Source: Flavobacterium sp. Root186
GTDB lineage: Bacteria; Bacteroidota; Bacteroidia; Flavobacteriales; Flavobacteriaceae
Length of the DNA stretch: 64,000 bases
Direction of reading: 5' to 3'
Assembly: GCF_001428525.1 (NCBI RefSeq)
Contig: NZ_LMHW01000014.1
Coordinates: 62,001 to 126,000, forward strand
Part shown: piece after piece, positions 16,753-24,891 of the stretch
Position numbering within the stretch: position 1 is the stretch's first letter
Layout: each line of letters begins with the position of its first letter
The notes under the pieces: model-generated
Databases searched by the model: none
What the model saw: only the letters and a program-made list of their open reading frames with translations
What the model was told of the DNA's origin: nothing
Made by a program: the position numbers and the translations under genes

Positions 16753-17577
16753 ATGCAAGTTTCACCATCAAAAGAGTTGTCACCATATATTAAGCATTAT
16801 CTGTTTTTAGATAATACAGAAACTGCTGTACAAAAATTTCGCTTATTTTCTGATGGGAATACTGGTCTTGTGTTTTCGGTAAAAAGCAAACTCATTTCTG
16901 AAATTAATAAATACGAAGTAAAAGAGTATCTCCCCGCTTCGTTTTTATACGGTCAGCTCAACGGCTTTAAAGATCTTTATTCTGAGAATGAAATAACGCT
17001 GATAATTGTCGTTTTTCAACCCAGAGGAATCCATCAATTATTAGGAATTCCTGCCAGTGAATTTCACGATTCTATTATTCCTGTTGAAGATGTATTTGAC
17101 CAAAAAATTACTGCTCTTCAGGAAAAATTATCCCAACCAAACAATCAAACACGAGTTGAACTTTTAAATCATTTTTTTAGATCATTGATTGCCGAAAAAT
17201 CGATTTCAAATCAGTTAATAATAGACCTTTCTTTAAATTTTATTATTGCCAGTAAAGGTCATTTTTCTATAAAACAATTAGTTGAATATACTGGTTACAC
17301 CGAAAGGCATCTTGAAAGAAAATTCAAAGAATGCATCGGATTAAATCCAAAGAAATTTGGCAGCGTTATAAGACTGCATCATTTCTTAAAATTATTAAAA
17401 GACAAGCCTGGCAACACCAATCTAACAGCAATCTGTTACGATGCCGGATTTTCAGATCAATCACATTTAATAAAAGAGTTTAGAAAACATACAGGAATAA
17501 CCCCAAAGGAATATTTATGCAATACCGGAAAATTAACCAATAATCTTATAAAAAGATTTCCTGCCTCGTCATTCTAA
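16753..17577 (+). CDS. AraC-family transcription regulator
   Basis: A 274-residue regulator. The N-terminal part (about 1-150) is a small cupin-like sensor domain of the DUF6597 type (SPYIKHYLFLDN, then IIVVFQPRGIHQLLGI). The C-terminal 110 residues are the double helix-turn-helix: first SIKQLVEYTGYTERHLERKF, second AICYDAGFSDQSHLIKEFRK followed by GITPKEYL. It lies 69 bases upstream of, and parallel to, the nitrilase-family gene, which it probably controls. No signal peptide. Confidence 0.88.
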   Translation: MQVSPSKELSPYIKHYLFLDNTETAVQKFRLFSDGNTGLVFSVKSKLISEINKYEVKEYLPASFLYGQLNGFKDLYSENEITLIIVVFQPRGIHQLLGIPASEFHDSIIPVEDVFDQKITALQEKLSQPNNQTRVELLNHFFRSLIAEKSISNQLIIDLSLNFIIASKGHFSIKQLVEYTGYTERHLERKFKECIGLNPKKFGSVIRLHHFLKLLKDKPGNTNLTAICYDAGFSDQSHLIKEFRKHTGITPKEYLCNTGKLTNNLIKRFPASSF

Positions 17578-17611
17578 AATGTCGGTTTTATACAATTTAT
17601 AAAATATTACT

Positions 17612-17642
17612 AACGCTATTTTTGGCTAAAATTAATAGCGTT
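17612..17642 (+). promoter_or_regulatory. Inverted repeat over the promoter of the nitrilase-family gene
   Basis: AACGCTATT (17612-17620) and AATAGCGTT (17634-17642) are perfect 9-bp arms, 13 bases apart. A -7 box TATTTTTG (17617-17624) overlaps the left arm, and the right arm ends 4 bases before the ATG. It could be a repressor or activator site, or an mRNA hairpin masking the start. Confidence 0.5.
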
Positions 17643-17646
17643 TAAT

Positions 17647-18612
17647 ATGAAAAACCTAAAAATAGCCACAGCTCAGTTTGAAAACAAAAGCGGCGATAAA
17701 AATTATAATTTATCTGTAATTGAAAAACTCTCCCAAAAGGCATCTGACGAAGACTGCGATGTGATTTCGTTTCATGAATGTTCTATAACCGGATATACAT
17801 TTGCAAGAAATTTATCAAAAGAACAAATGTTAGACTTGGCAGAATTAATTCCGAGTGGGGAAAGTATTTTAAAATTGACCGAAATTGCCAAAAACAACAA
17901 CATTGTAATATTAGCCGGACTCTTCGAAAAGGATGAAAATGACAATTTGTTCAAAGCTTATGTTTGTGTAGATAAAAATGGTTTAGTGGCCAAATATCGA
18001 AAATTGCATCCGTTTATAAATCCGTATTTAACACCTGGAGATCATTATTGTATTTTTGAAATTGAAGGCTGGAAATGCGGCATTTTAATTTGTTACGACA
18101 ATAATATTATCGAAAATGTCCGCGCTACAAAACTCTTAGGCGCCGATATTATATTTATGCCTCACGTAACGATGTGTACTCCTTCTACCCGGCCTGGAGC
18201 TGGTTTTGTTTCGCCACAGCTGTGGGAAAACCGCGAAGCTGATCCAACTTCTTTACGATTAGAATTTGACGGAATGAAAGGCCGGGACTGGTTAATGAAA
18301 TGGCTGCCGGCGAGAGCTTACGATAATGCAATCTATACGATATTTTCAAATCCAATTGGTATGGACGATGACCAATTAAAAAACGGCTGTTCTATGATTA
18401 TTGATCCTTTTGGAGATATTTTAGCAGAATGCCGAACTTTTGACGATTCTTTTGTAACCGCCATCCTTACTCCTGAAAAATGTATTCAGGCTGGAGGAAA
18501 TCGTTACATAAAGGCTAGAAGACCAGAATTGTACAAAGATATTATTGGTCAAAATCACAAGTCAGAACAAAATGTAGTCTGGTTGAACTCTGATAAAAAA
18601 AGCATAAATTAA
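17647..18612 (+). CDS. Nitrilase-superfamily amidohydrolase
   Basis: A 321-residue cytoplasmic enzyme of the carbon-nitrogen hydrolase superfamily, which breaks amides or nitriles. The triad is visible: Glu in FHECSITGY, Lys in KYRKLHPFI and Cys in GILICYDNNIIENVR, plus the second Glu region. An insert around SFVSPQLWENREADPTSLRL, given here in part as PQLWENREADPTS, is unusual among well-known branches and resembles plant/bacterial nitrilase-like proteins of unknown substrate. It follows the AraC regulator and is likely its target. Confidence 0.87.
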   Translation: MKNLKIATAQFENKSGDKNYNLSVIEKLSQKASDEDCDVISFHECSITGYTFARNLSKEQMLDLAELIPSGESILKLTEIAKNNNIVILAGLFEKDENDNLFKAYVCVDKNGLVAKYRKLHPFINPYLTPGDHYCIFEIEGWKCGILICYDNNIIENVRATKLLGADIIFMPHVTMCTPSTRPGAGFVSPQLWENREADPTSLRLEFDGMKGRDWLMKWLPARAYDNAIYTIFSNPIGMDDDQLKNGCSMIIDPFGDILAECRTFDDSFVTAILTPEKCIQAGGNRYIKARRPELYKDIIGQNHKSEQNVVWLNSDKKSIN

Positions 18613-18644
18613 TCGTTTTCCCCCCTTAAAGCTGATGAAAGATT

Positions 18645-18652
18645 TATCTTTG
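18645..18652 (+). promoter_or_regulatory. -7 box of the acetyltransferase gene
   Basis: TATCTTTG matches TAnnTTTG and is 34 bases before the ATG at 18687. Confidence 0.5.
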
Positions 18653-18686
18653 AAAACATCATTAATCTACAGAATAAAGCCCAATA

Positions 18687-19193
18687 ATGGAATTTTTTAA
18701 AACTACAGCCGAAGATATCGATGCTGTTTTCGATATCTATAATAAAGCTACATCTTATCAAAAAACAGTAAACAATAAAAGCTGGAGAGGTTTTGAGAGA
18801 ACATTAATAGAAAAAGAAATTGCCGAAAATCGTCATTTTATAATCAAAGAAGGAAATGAAGTCGCTTGTACATTTGTACTTACTTTTAACGATTTAATTA
18901 TTTGGAAAGAAGCCAGCAGAGATTCAGCAGTTTATCTTCATCGTATTGCTACGAATCCAAAATTCAGAGGTCGATCGTATGTCAGGAAAATTATTGCATG
19001 GGCAAAAACATACGCCAAAGAAAATGGAAAAGAATACATTAGACTTGACACACACAGCGGGAATGAAAGAATAAATAAATATTATACCAGCTGTGGTTTT
19101 GATTACAAAGGAATTAGCACTATTGAATGGACAAACGAATTACCAGAGCATTATAAAGAAGGTTCTTTTAGTTTATTTGAGATTAAGATTTAA
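18687..19193 (+). CDS. GNAT-family N-acetyltransferase
   Basis: A 168-residue single-domain GNAT enzyme. The acetyl-CoA loop is in LHRIATNPKFRGRSYVRKII (motif A, with R/G-x-x-G/A pattern), followed by GKEYIRLDTHSGNERINKYY (motif B). Substrate unknown; it could be an amino acid, a peptide or a small amine. It has its own promoter and no obvious partner. Confidence 0.85.
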   Translation: MEFFKTTAEDIDAVFDIYNKATSYQKTVNNKSWRGFERTLIEKEIAENRHFIIKEGNEVACTFVLTFNDLIIWKEASRDSAVYLHRIATNPKFRGRSYVRKIIAWAKTYAKENGKEYIRLDTHSGNERINKYYTSCGFDYKGISTIEWTNELPEHYKEGSFSLFEIKI

Positions 19194-19376
19194 AATCATT
19201 TTTTATTTAAAAAAAATTCCCTGATAAACCTCATTAAAAAAAAGAAAAAACTTACAATAATTGAAATAAAAATATGAGTGATCGCTTTATTTCCAGATTA
19301 AAATTGTACTAATTAATATTTAAAACAAAGACATTAAATCCAGTTAGGTTATATTTGAGATAAATGCGCGGGAAAA

Positions 19377-20735
19377 ATGAGTAAAAAAAAGATTGTTTCG
19401 TCTAAGGCTGTTACTTTTTCAGAAAAGATTAAAGCAAATCATAATGATGAATTGCTGCTTGTTAATAAAAGACTTGCACAGCAAATCGAAGAACGAAAAA
19501 AACGCGCGGCCGAATTAATTATTGCTAATGCTGAATTGGCTTTTCAAAATGAAGAAAAAGAAAAACGTGCTGCAGAATTGGTTATAGCAAACACCGAACT
19601 TGCTTATCAGAATAAAGAAAAGGAAAAACGCGCTGCTGAACTTGTAATTGCCAATATTGAACTTGCTTATCAAAATAAAGAAAAAGAAAAACGGGCAGAC
19701 GAATTAAGTATTGCTAATTCTGAACTGATCTTCCAAAATAAAGAAAAAGAAAAACGAGCAGCAGAATTGGTAATCGCCAATAAAGAACTTGCTTATCAAA
19801 ACAAGGAAAAAGAAAAACGAGCTGCTGAACTTGCTGTTGCAAACAAAGAATTAACCTTTCAAAATAAAGAGAAAGAAAAACGTGCTGCAGAATTGGTAAT
19901 CGCCAATAAAGAATTAGCTTATCAAAATAAAGAAAAAGAAAAAAGAGCGGCAGAACTTCTTATTGCTAATGAAAAACTTACTTTTCAGAACAATGAAAAA
20001 GAAAAACGTGCTGCCGAATTAAGTCTGGCTAATAAAGAACTTGAGGCATTTACTTATATATCAACCCATCATCTTCAGGAGCCTTTGCGAAAAATTCAGG
20101 TTTTTTCGAACCGAATTACCACAGATGAGAATCAAAATTTAACAGAAAAAGGGAAGTACTATTTTGAACGTATAGAAGTTTCGGCCTCCCACATGCAGGC
20201 ACTTATAAATGATTTATTGACTTATTCGCGTACAAATGTCACCGAAAAAACATTTGAAACCGTCTCTCTTAATGATGTTATAAACAAAGTGCTCGAAAAT
20301 TTAGAAGAAGAAATAACAGCAAAAAAAGCTATCATCAAATTATCCGGTAATTGTAAAGCCAATATAATTCCATCACAGTTTGACCAATTAATATGCAATC
20401 TAATAAGTAATTCACTTAAATTTTCGAAACCCGAAAAGGCTCCTCATATAATTATTGAAACCCTTTATACCAAGCCAAAAACTAAGGCAAATAAAAAATC
20501 CCCGACTGATTACTGCCACATTACAATCAGCGATAATGGCATTGGATTTGACCCGCAGTTTGAAACACGTATTTTTGAAATGTTTCAGCAGCTGAACAGC
20601 AAAACTGATTATAAAGGAACTGGTATTGGTCTTGCCATTGTGAGAAAAATTGTTGAAAACCACAATGGAATTATTACAGCAACCGGAAAATTAAACCAAG
20701 GAGCTAAATTTGATATTTATATTCCAGTAGCGTAA
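19377..20735 (+). CDS. Cytoplasmic histidine kinase with a 21-residue repeat coiled coil
   Basis: A 452-residue sensor kinase without signal peptide or membrane segment. Residues 39-222 are nine copies of a 21-residue unit (EKEKRAAELVIANKELAYQ plus NK), exactly three heptads, forming one long coiled coil. The kinase core follows: phosphoacceptor His in YISTHHLQEPLRKIQVF (about 233), N-box LICNLISNSLKFSKP, G1 DNGIGFD, F-box IFEMFQQL and G2 GTGIGLAIV. This core resembles the kinase part of Bacteroidota phytochrome-like kinases. No PAS or GAF domain and no response regulator is encoded nearby, so the input and target are unknown. Confidence 0.9.
   Translation: MSKKKIVSSKAVTFSEKIKANHNDELLLVNKRLAQQIEERKKRAAELIIANAELAFQNEEKEKRAAELVIANTELAYQNKEKEKRAAELVIANIELAYQNKEKEKRADELSIANSELIFQNKEKEKRAAELVIANKELAYQNKEKEKRAAELAVANKELTFQNKEKEKRAAELVIANKELAYQNKEKEKRAAELLIANEKLTFQNNEKEKRAAELSLANKELEAFTYISTHHLQEPLRKIQVFSNRITTDENQNLTEKGKYYFERIEVSASHMQALINDLLTYSRTNVTEKTFETVSLNDVINKVLENLEEEITAKKAIIKLSGNCKANIIPSQFDQLICNLISNSLKFSKPEKAPHIIIETLYTKPKTKANKKSPTDYCHITISDNGIGFDPQFETRIFEMFQQLNSKTDYKGTGIGLAIVRKIVENHNGIITATGKLNQGAKFDIYIPVA
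19491..20042 (+). repeat. Nine-copy 63-bp coding tandem repeat
   Basis: The copies encode residues 39-222 of the kinase. Protein units are nearly identical, while the DNA copies differ mostly at silent third positions (for example CGT/CGC/CGG/CGA for the conserved Arg), so the array is old and held by selection on the protein rather than newly amplified. The ninth copy is partial and runs into the HisKA helix. Confidence 0.9.
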
Positions 20736-20782
20736 TAAAAAAGTCTTTTGCGAAGTGAAATCGTAACTGTTTGAAATTAAAC

Positions 20783-21226
20783 CTATTCAATCAATTGATC
20801 AGATGTTTTTTTCATGCTCCATGTTCCTTTTCCCGGGCGAAAAAGTATCGGAACAACACCAAACAAGAAAACAATCTTTCTTTTAAAAAACCATTCTCCA
20901 CTAATTTCTGTTTTATCCTCAGAAAAAGTGCCTCTGTAATAAAGTGTTGGATGTTTTTTATCTACAGTTTCTCTATAACCGTTTTCATGTATTATAACAT
21001 TCTTAGGCATTAACTTTTTAAACTGAATTGTATTTTTATTTACTTTCCCAATAACAATTCCTGTCTCCTGCATTCCTCCTGTAGAGACATCATCATTTAC
21101 TTTTCCCTGAAAATTAATTCCTTCGGAACTTTCAATTACTATTGTAAAAAATGTCTTTTCAAAACCCATAGCGTTTTGAATTTTCTCATTATCAAACTTA
21201 TAATAACCTTTCCAGTTTTCTATCAT
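20783..21226 (-). CDS. Conserved hypothetical protein, probably beta-rich
   Basis: A 147-residue protein I do not recognise. It lacks a signal peptide and starts MIENWKGYYKFDNEKIQ; the alternating pattern (FFTIVIESSEGINFQGKV, TLYYRGTFSEDKTEISGEW) suggests a small lipocalin-like or DUF-type beta barrel. A hydrophobic patch (KIVFLFGVVPILF) near residue 120 is too short to be confident of as a membrane segment. It lies between the kinase gene (convergent) and tRNA-Ser, both separated by short gaps. Confidence 0.7.
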   Translation of the reverse strand: MIENWKGYYKFDNEKIQNAMGFEKTFFTIVIESSEGINFQGKVNDDVSTGGMQETGIVIGKVNKNTIQFKKLMPKNVIIHENGYRETVDKKHPTLYYRGTFSEDKTEISGEWFFKRKIVFLFGVVPILFRPGKGTWSMKKTSDQLIE

Positions 21227-21263
21227 GTTTTTGCATTATTTAATATTCATCTTAAAAAGCAAG

Positions 21264-21298
21264 AAACCCTCATAATTTCGGTAAAATTATGAGGGTTT
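21264..21298. terminator. Terminator after tRNA-Ser
   Basis: Perfect 15-bp stem AAACCCTCATAATTT (21264-21278) and its complement (21284-21298), loop CGGTA. It begins 8 bases past the tRNA 3' end on the minus strand and is followed there by T-rich sequence. Confidence 0.8.
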
Positions 21299-21305
21299 TA
21301 TTTCG

Positions 21306-21392
21306 CAGAGAGAAAGGGATTCGAACCCTCGATACAGTTACCCATATACTAGCTTTCCAGGCTAGCTCCTTCAACCACTCGGACACCTCTCT
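21306..21392 (-). tRNA. tRNA-Ser (anticodon GGA)
   Basis: On the minus strand a full cloverleaf is visible: acceptor AGAGAGG pairing with TCTCTCT (one G-U), D-arm, anticodon arm GCTAGC-CTGGAAA-GCTAG with GGA at 21356-21358, the long variable arm of class II tRNAs, and the T-arm GGTTCGAATCC. The 3' CCA is not encoded. GGA reads UCC/UCU serine codons. Confidence 0.96.
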
Positions 21393-21453
21393 ATTTTGGT
21401 CTGCAAAGAACACAAAAAAAATCGAGTTTCAAAAGTAAAATCGAAGATTACTT

Positions 21454-22323
21454 TTAAATGCTTTTTTTAAATTCTTCCATAAATATTTTTACTGCTTTTT
21501 TTTGATAACCCCCAATCGTTAGCATAAAAGATTCTCTTTTGGTTGCAACGCCTGTAATTTGTATTGCCTTAAGCTGATCCCATCCTTTTAAAGCCTTTTC
21601 AGCAACGATTGTTGCCCAATCACTGTTCTCTACCATTTGCAGTAATGCGTGTATAGAATGCAGCTCTATTGAGATTTTGGGTTTCATATTAAACTTCTGA
21701 AATAACTCTTCTACAAATTCTCTCGAATTCGATCCTTTTCCTGGTAATACTAACGGAATTTCTTCTATTTTCTTAAAAGCTATTTTATCCAAATCTGCTA
21801 AAGCGTGGTTTTTGGAAACCGCCAAAACCATGTAAGAAGTAAACAAAGGCACCTTTTGAATTGGCAATTCAATTTCGTGCGATGAAACAACTAAAACAAC
21901 ATCTAATTGATTATCAATAAGTTTTTGTTCTAAAGCTTCGGTAGTTCCATATTCAACAACAATTTTCAGATGCTGGTATTTTTTAGCAAATGTATTGACG
22001 ATAGGAAGAATTAATAAACCAAAAACATAAGTTACACCAATCCGTAATTCACCGCCAATCATTTCGTTTAAATCTTCAATCGCCTGTTTTCCATTTTCTA
22101 CATTTTCTACCACTTTTTTGGCGTGAATTAAAAAAACAGAACCAGCTTCTGTAAGCTGTACTTTTTTTCCAATCCGCTTAAACAAAGGCAGACCGAGTTC
22201 TTCTTCCAGTTTTTTTATTTGCTGTGAAAGCCCGGATTGTGTTACAAAACACAATTCTGCAGCCTTTGTAAAATGAAGAATCTCAGCTGTTTTAATAAAA
22301 TATTCGAGTTGATAAATTTCCAT
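21454..22323 (-). CDS. LysR-family transcription regulator
   Basis: A 289-residue regulator of normal LysR length. The N-terminal winged helix-turn-helix is MEIYQLEYFIKTAEILHFTK... (here cut), with AELCFVTQSGLSQQIKKLEE and GLPLFKRIGKKVQLTEAG; the C-terminal two-lobed effector domain begins at about residue 90 (GELRIGVTYVFG). It is divergent from the MFS gene with 90 bases between and an inverted repeat there, the usual LysR-target arrangement, so it probably controls that transporter and itself. The inducer is unknown; CynR/OxyR-like branches share this pattern. Confidence 0.92.
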   Translation of the reverse strand: MEIYQLEYFIKTAEILHFTKAAELCFVTQSGLSQQIKKLEEELGLPLFKRIGKKVQLTEAGSVFLIHAKKVVENVENGKQAIEDLNEMIGGELRIGVTYVFGLLILPIVNTFAKKYQHLKIVVEYGTTEALEQKLIDNQLDVVLVVSSHEIELPIQKVPLFTSYMVLAVSKNHALADLDKIAFKKIEEIPLVLPGKGSNSREFVEELFQKFNMKPKISIELHSIHALLQMVENSDWATIVAEKALKGWDQLKAIQITGVATKRESFMLTIGGYQKKAVKIFMEEFKKSI

Positions 22324-22325
22324 AT

Positions 22326-22350
22326 TGATAAGTTTTAATACTTATTATCA
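22326..22350. promoter_or_regulatory. Likely LysR operator
   Basis: TGATAA (22326-22331) and TTATCA (22345-22350) are perfect arms 13 bases apart, with an inner repeat ATAAGT-N6-ACTTAT (22328-22345). It lies immediately before the lysR start, in the divergent gap with the MFS gene, as is usual for LysR sites. Confidence 0.55.
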
Positions 22351-22413
22351 GTAAAATTATTAATTTTTCTAATGAAATCATAATCCCGACCTTTGTATTA
22401 AATAATTAAGATC

Positions 22414-23655
22414 ATGTTTAAAGCGTTAAAATCTAAAAACTTCAAGTTATTCTTCTACGGACAATCCGTTTCAGTTATTGGAACGTGGATGCAGAAAACT
22501 GCCATAAGCTGGATGGTTTACAGCATAACCGGATCTGTATTTTTATTAGGATTGACTACTTTTTTAAGCATGATTCCGTCTTTGTTTTTGGCTCCATTAG
22601 CCGGAAGTATTATTGGGCGATACGACAGACACAAATCCATGCTTTTATTGCAGTCTATGGCCATGATACAGGCTGGGACTCTGGCAATTCTTATCTATTT
22701 TAAAATTTACAATATCAACTTTATTCTGGCTTTGAGTCTTATACAGGGAATTATAAATGCTTTTGATATGACCTGCAGGCAAACGATGATGATTGATATT
22801 GTTGATGACAAAGAAGATCTCCCAAACGCCGTTGCGTTAAATTCAACTTTAAATAATTTTGCCAGAATTGCGGGTCCTGCACTGGCCGGAATTATTCTGC
22901 ACAATTATGGTGAAGACATTTGTTTTATTGGAAATTTCCTTAGCTATATTCCGGTTTTAATTTCACTTTTAATGATGAAAATTACGCCGCACATCAAAGC
23001 TGTGGATAAATTTAAAATGCTCGAAGATTTTATTGAAGGTTTTGATTATGTAAAGAAAGAAGCCGAAATGGCCAAGATGCTTTTAATGTTAATGTGCAGC
23101 AGTTTATTTGTGATTTCTTTTAATACGCTGATGCCGGTTTTTGCCAAAGATATTTTTAGCGGAAACGCACAAACTTTCAGCTGGTTTGAAAGTGCTGCAG
23201 GAATAGGTTCTATTTTATCTGCAATTTACCTGGCAAACCTAAAAAAATCAGATCAGATGAGTAAAATAATGATTGCTGCGAGCTTATTATTAGGTTTCAG
23301 CATCATTATACTGGCTTACTCAAATAATTTGACTGTAGCGCTTATTTGCATGGCTATCAGTGGTATAGGAATGATGGCACAAACCTCATCTATCAATATT
23401 TATGTACAGACACAAAGTGCGGTAAATATGCGATCAAGAAGTATAAGTTATTACTTAATGGCTTATCAGGGAATGATTCCTGTGGGAAGTTTAATTATCG
23501 GATATGTTTCGCACATTATCGGAACCCGACATACAGTTGCCATTCAGGGAATAATTTGTATCCTTTCTGTGATTGTTTATGTCTATTACAAAAAACATAA
23601 ATCTTCTGAAGAATTAGAAACTTGTCCGGTTCCTTATGAAAATTCGAAATTCTAA
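22414..23655 (+). CDS. MFS transporter, EntS-like
   Basis: A 413-residue permease with twelve predicted membrane helices. It has FYGQSVSVIGTWMQKTAISW in helix 1 and the motif A-like loop IIGRYDRHKSMLL between helices 2 and 3; these features fit the MFS_3/EntS branch of drug or siderophore exporters. The substrate is not visible. It is divergent from the LysR gene, which is its probable regulator. A nested palindromic repeat lies downstream. Confidence 0.88.
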   Translation: MFKALKSKNFKLFFYGQSVSVIGTWMQKTAISWMVYSITGSVFLLGLTTFLSMIPSLFLAPLAGSIIGRYDRHKSMLLLQSMAMIQAGTLAILIYFKIYNINFILALSLIQGIINAFDMTCRQTMMIDIVDDKEDLPNAVALNSTLNNFARIAGPALAGIILHNYGEDICFIGNFLSYIPVLISLLMMKITPHIKAVDKFKMLEDFIEGFDYVKKEAEMAKMLLMLMCSSLFVISFNTLMPVFAKDIFSGNAQTFSWFESAAGIGSILSAIYLANLKKSDQMSKIMIAASLLLGFSIIILAYSNNLTVALICMAISGIGMMAQTSSINIYVQTQSAVNMRSRSISYYLMAYQGMIPVGSLIIGYVSHIIGTRHTVAIQGIICILSVIVYVYYKKHKSSEELETCPVPYENSKF

Positions 23656-23674
23656 AGAGGAAATTCCAATTAAA

Positions 23675-23841
23675 AAATTCCAAATTCCAATTGTACGCAA
23701 TCTTGTCATTTCGAGGAACGAGAAATCTCCGCAAGTAACTCCGCTTCAAAAAGTACCAAACTTTGTCGAGCTTCTAACGAAGATTTCTCGTTCCTCGAAA
23801 TGACAAACTATATTTGTTATGCGTTTTGGAATTTGGAATTT
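23675..23841. repeat. Nested intergenic palindrome
   Basis: Outer arms AAATTCCAAATTCCAA (23675-23690) and TTGGAATTTGGAATTT (23826-23841) enclose an inner perfect 26-bp inverted repeat (23703-23728 with 23781-23806; core ATTTCGAGGAACGAGAAATC). The pair is convergent with the MFS and ansA genes and could stop transcription from both. The AAATTCC unit recurs at 36947-36995. Confidence 0.85.
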
Positions 23842-23859
23842 AAAATATTGGGATTTTAT

Positions 23860-24891
23860 TTATAAAGAGATTTCCCCGCGCAAAGCGGTTTCAAAAATGT
23901 CTTTAAATTCGTTCTGAGGAATATTATGTCCTAGCAAATACATCAATTTTGTAATTGCCGCTTCTGTAGTAATGTCTTTTCCTGAAATAACGCCAAGCGA
24001 TTTTAAGGCTGTACTAGTTTCGTATTGCCCCATGTTTACGCTTCCGCCGGAACATTGCGTTACGTTTACAATGTGCATTCCGGATTTGATTGCTTTTTCA
24101 ATTAAATTCAAAAACCAATCTTCGGTTGGAGCGTTTCCTGAACCATAAGTTTCTAAAACAATACCGCGCAAACCCGGAGTTGACAGGATCGAAGCCAAAA
24201 CTACTTCGCTCATTCCCGGAAACATTTTTATGATTGCAACATGATTGTCTAAGTTTTTATGAACAATCAGTTCAGCATCTTTTTTTATCGGAAGAAATAA
24301 ATGCGAGTTTAATTTTAAATGCACGCCAGATTCTACCAATTCAGGATAATTTGGTGCTGTAAAAGCTCTGAAATGTTCTGCATTTACTTTTGAGGTTCTG
24401 TTTCCTCGGTATAATTTATATTCGAAATACAAAGAAACTTCATTAATTACAGGTTTACCATTTTCTTGTAATGAAGCGATTTGAATTGCTGTAATAAGGT
24501 TTTCTTTAGCATCGGTACGCAAATCTCCAATTGGCAATTGCGATCCTGTAAACACGACTGGTTTAGCTAAATTCTCCAGCATAAAACTCAATGCCGAAGC
24601 CGAATATGACATGGTATCTGAACCGTGAAGAACCACAAATCCGTCATACGAAGCGTAATTTTCTTCGATAATTGTGGCAATCTTAGTCCACATTTTCGGA
24701 TTCATGTTGGATGAATCAATCGGATTTTCAAATGAAACAGATTCTATCTCACAATCTAATTGTTTAATTTCTGGAATCTTCTGTATTAATTTACTAAAGT
24801 TGAATGCTTTTAGTGCTCCGGTTTCAAAGTCTTTGCTCATACCGATAGTTCCTCCGGTATAAATCAAAAGTATTTTAGCTTTAGATGACAT
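23860..24891 (-). CDS. ansA: Type I L-asparaginase
   Basis: A 343-residue cytoplasmic enzyme that deaminates asparagine to aspartate. The first catalytic Thr is in IYTGGTIGMS and the second in VVLHGSDTMSYSASALS; the segment PVVFTGSQLPIGDLRTDA follows. Lack of a signal peptide and its length fit type I. Its start overlaps the end of the acyltransferase gene by 11 bases, so it is the last gene of a tatD-acyltransferase-ansA transcript. Confidence 0.95.
   Translation of the reverse strand: MSSKAKILLIYTGGTIGMSKDFETGALKAFNFSKLIQKIPEIKQLDCEIESVSFENPIDSSNMNPKMWTKIATIIEENYASYDGFVVLHGSDTMSYSASALSFMLENLAKPVVFTGSQLPIGDLRTDAKENLITAIQIASLQENGKPVINEVSLYFEYKLYRGNRTSKVNAEHFRAFTAPNYPELVESGVHLKLNSHLFLPIKKDAELIVHKNLDNHVAIIKMFPGMSEVVLASILSTPGLRGIVLETYGSGNAPTEDWFLNLIEKAIKSGMHIVNVTQCSGGSVNMGQYETSTALKSLGVISGKDITTEAAITKLMYLLGHNIPQNEFKDIFETALRGEISL

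Noticed and set aside
16563..16754. Minus-strand 63-codon frame after the SGNH gene
   Set aside because: It is made of the framed palindromic repeat, so it is not a protein gene.
19491..20042. Possible CRISPR or other DNA repeat array
   Set aside because: The 63-bp units are in frame with a kinase, differ at silent positions and have no spacers.
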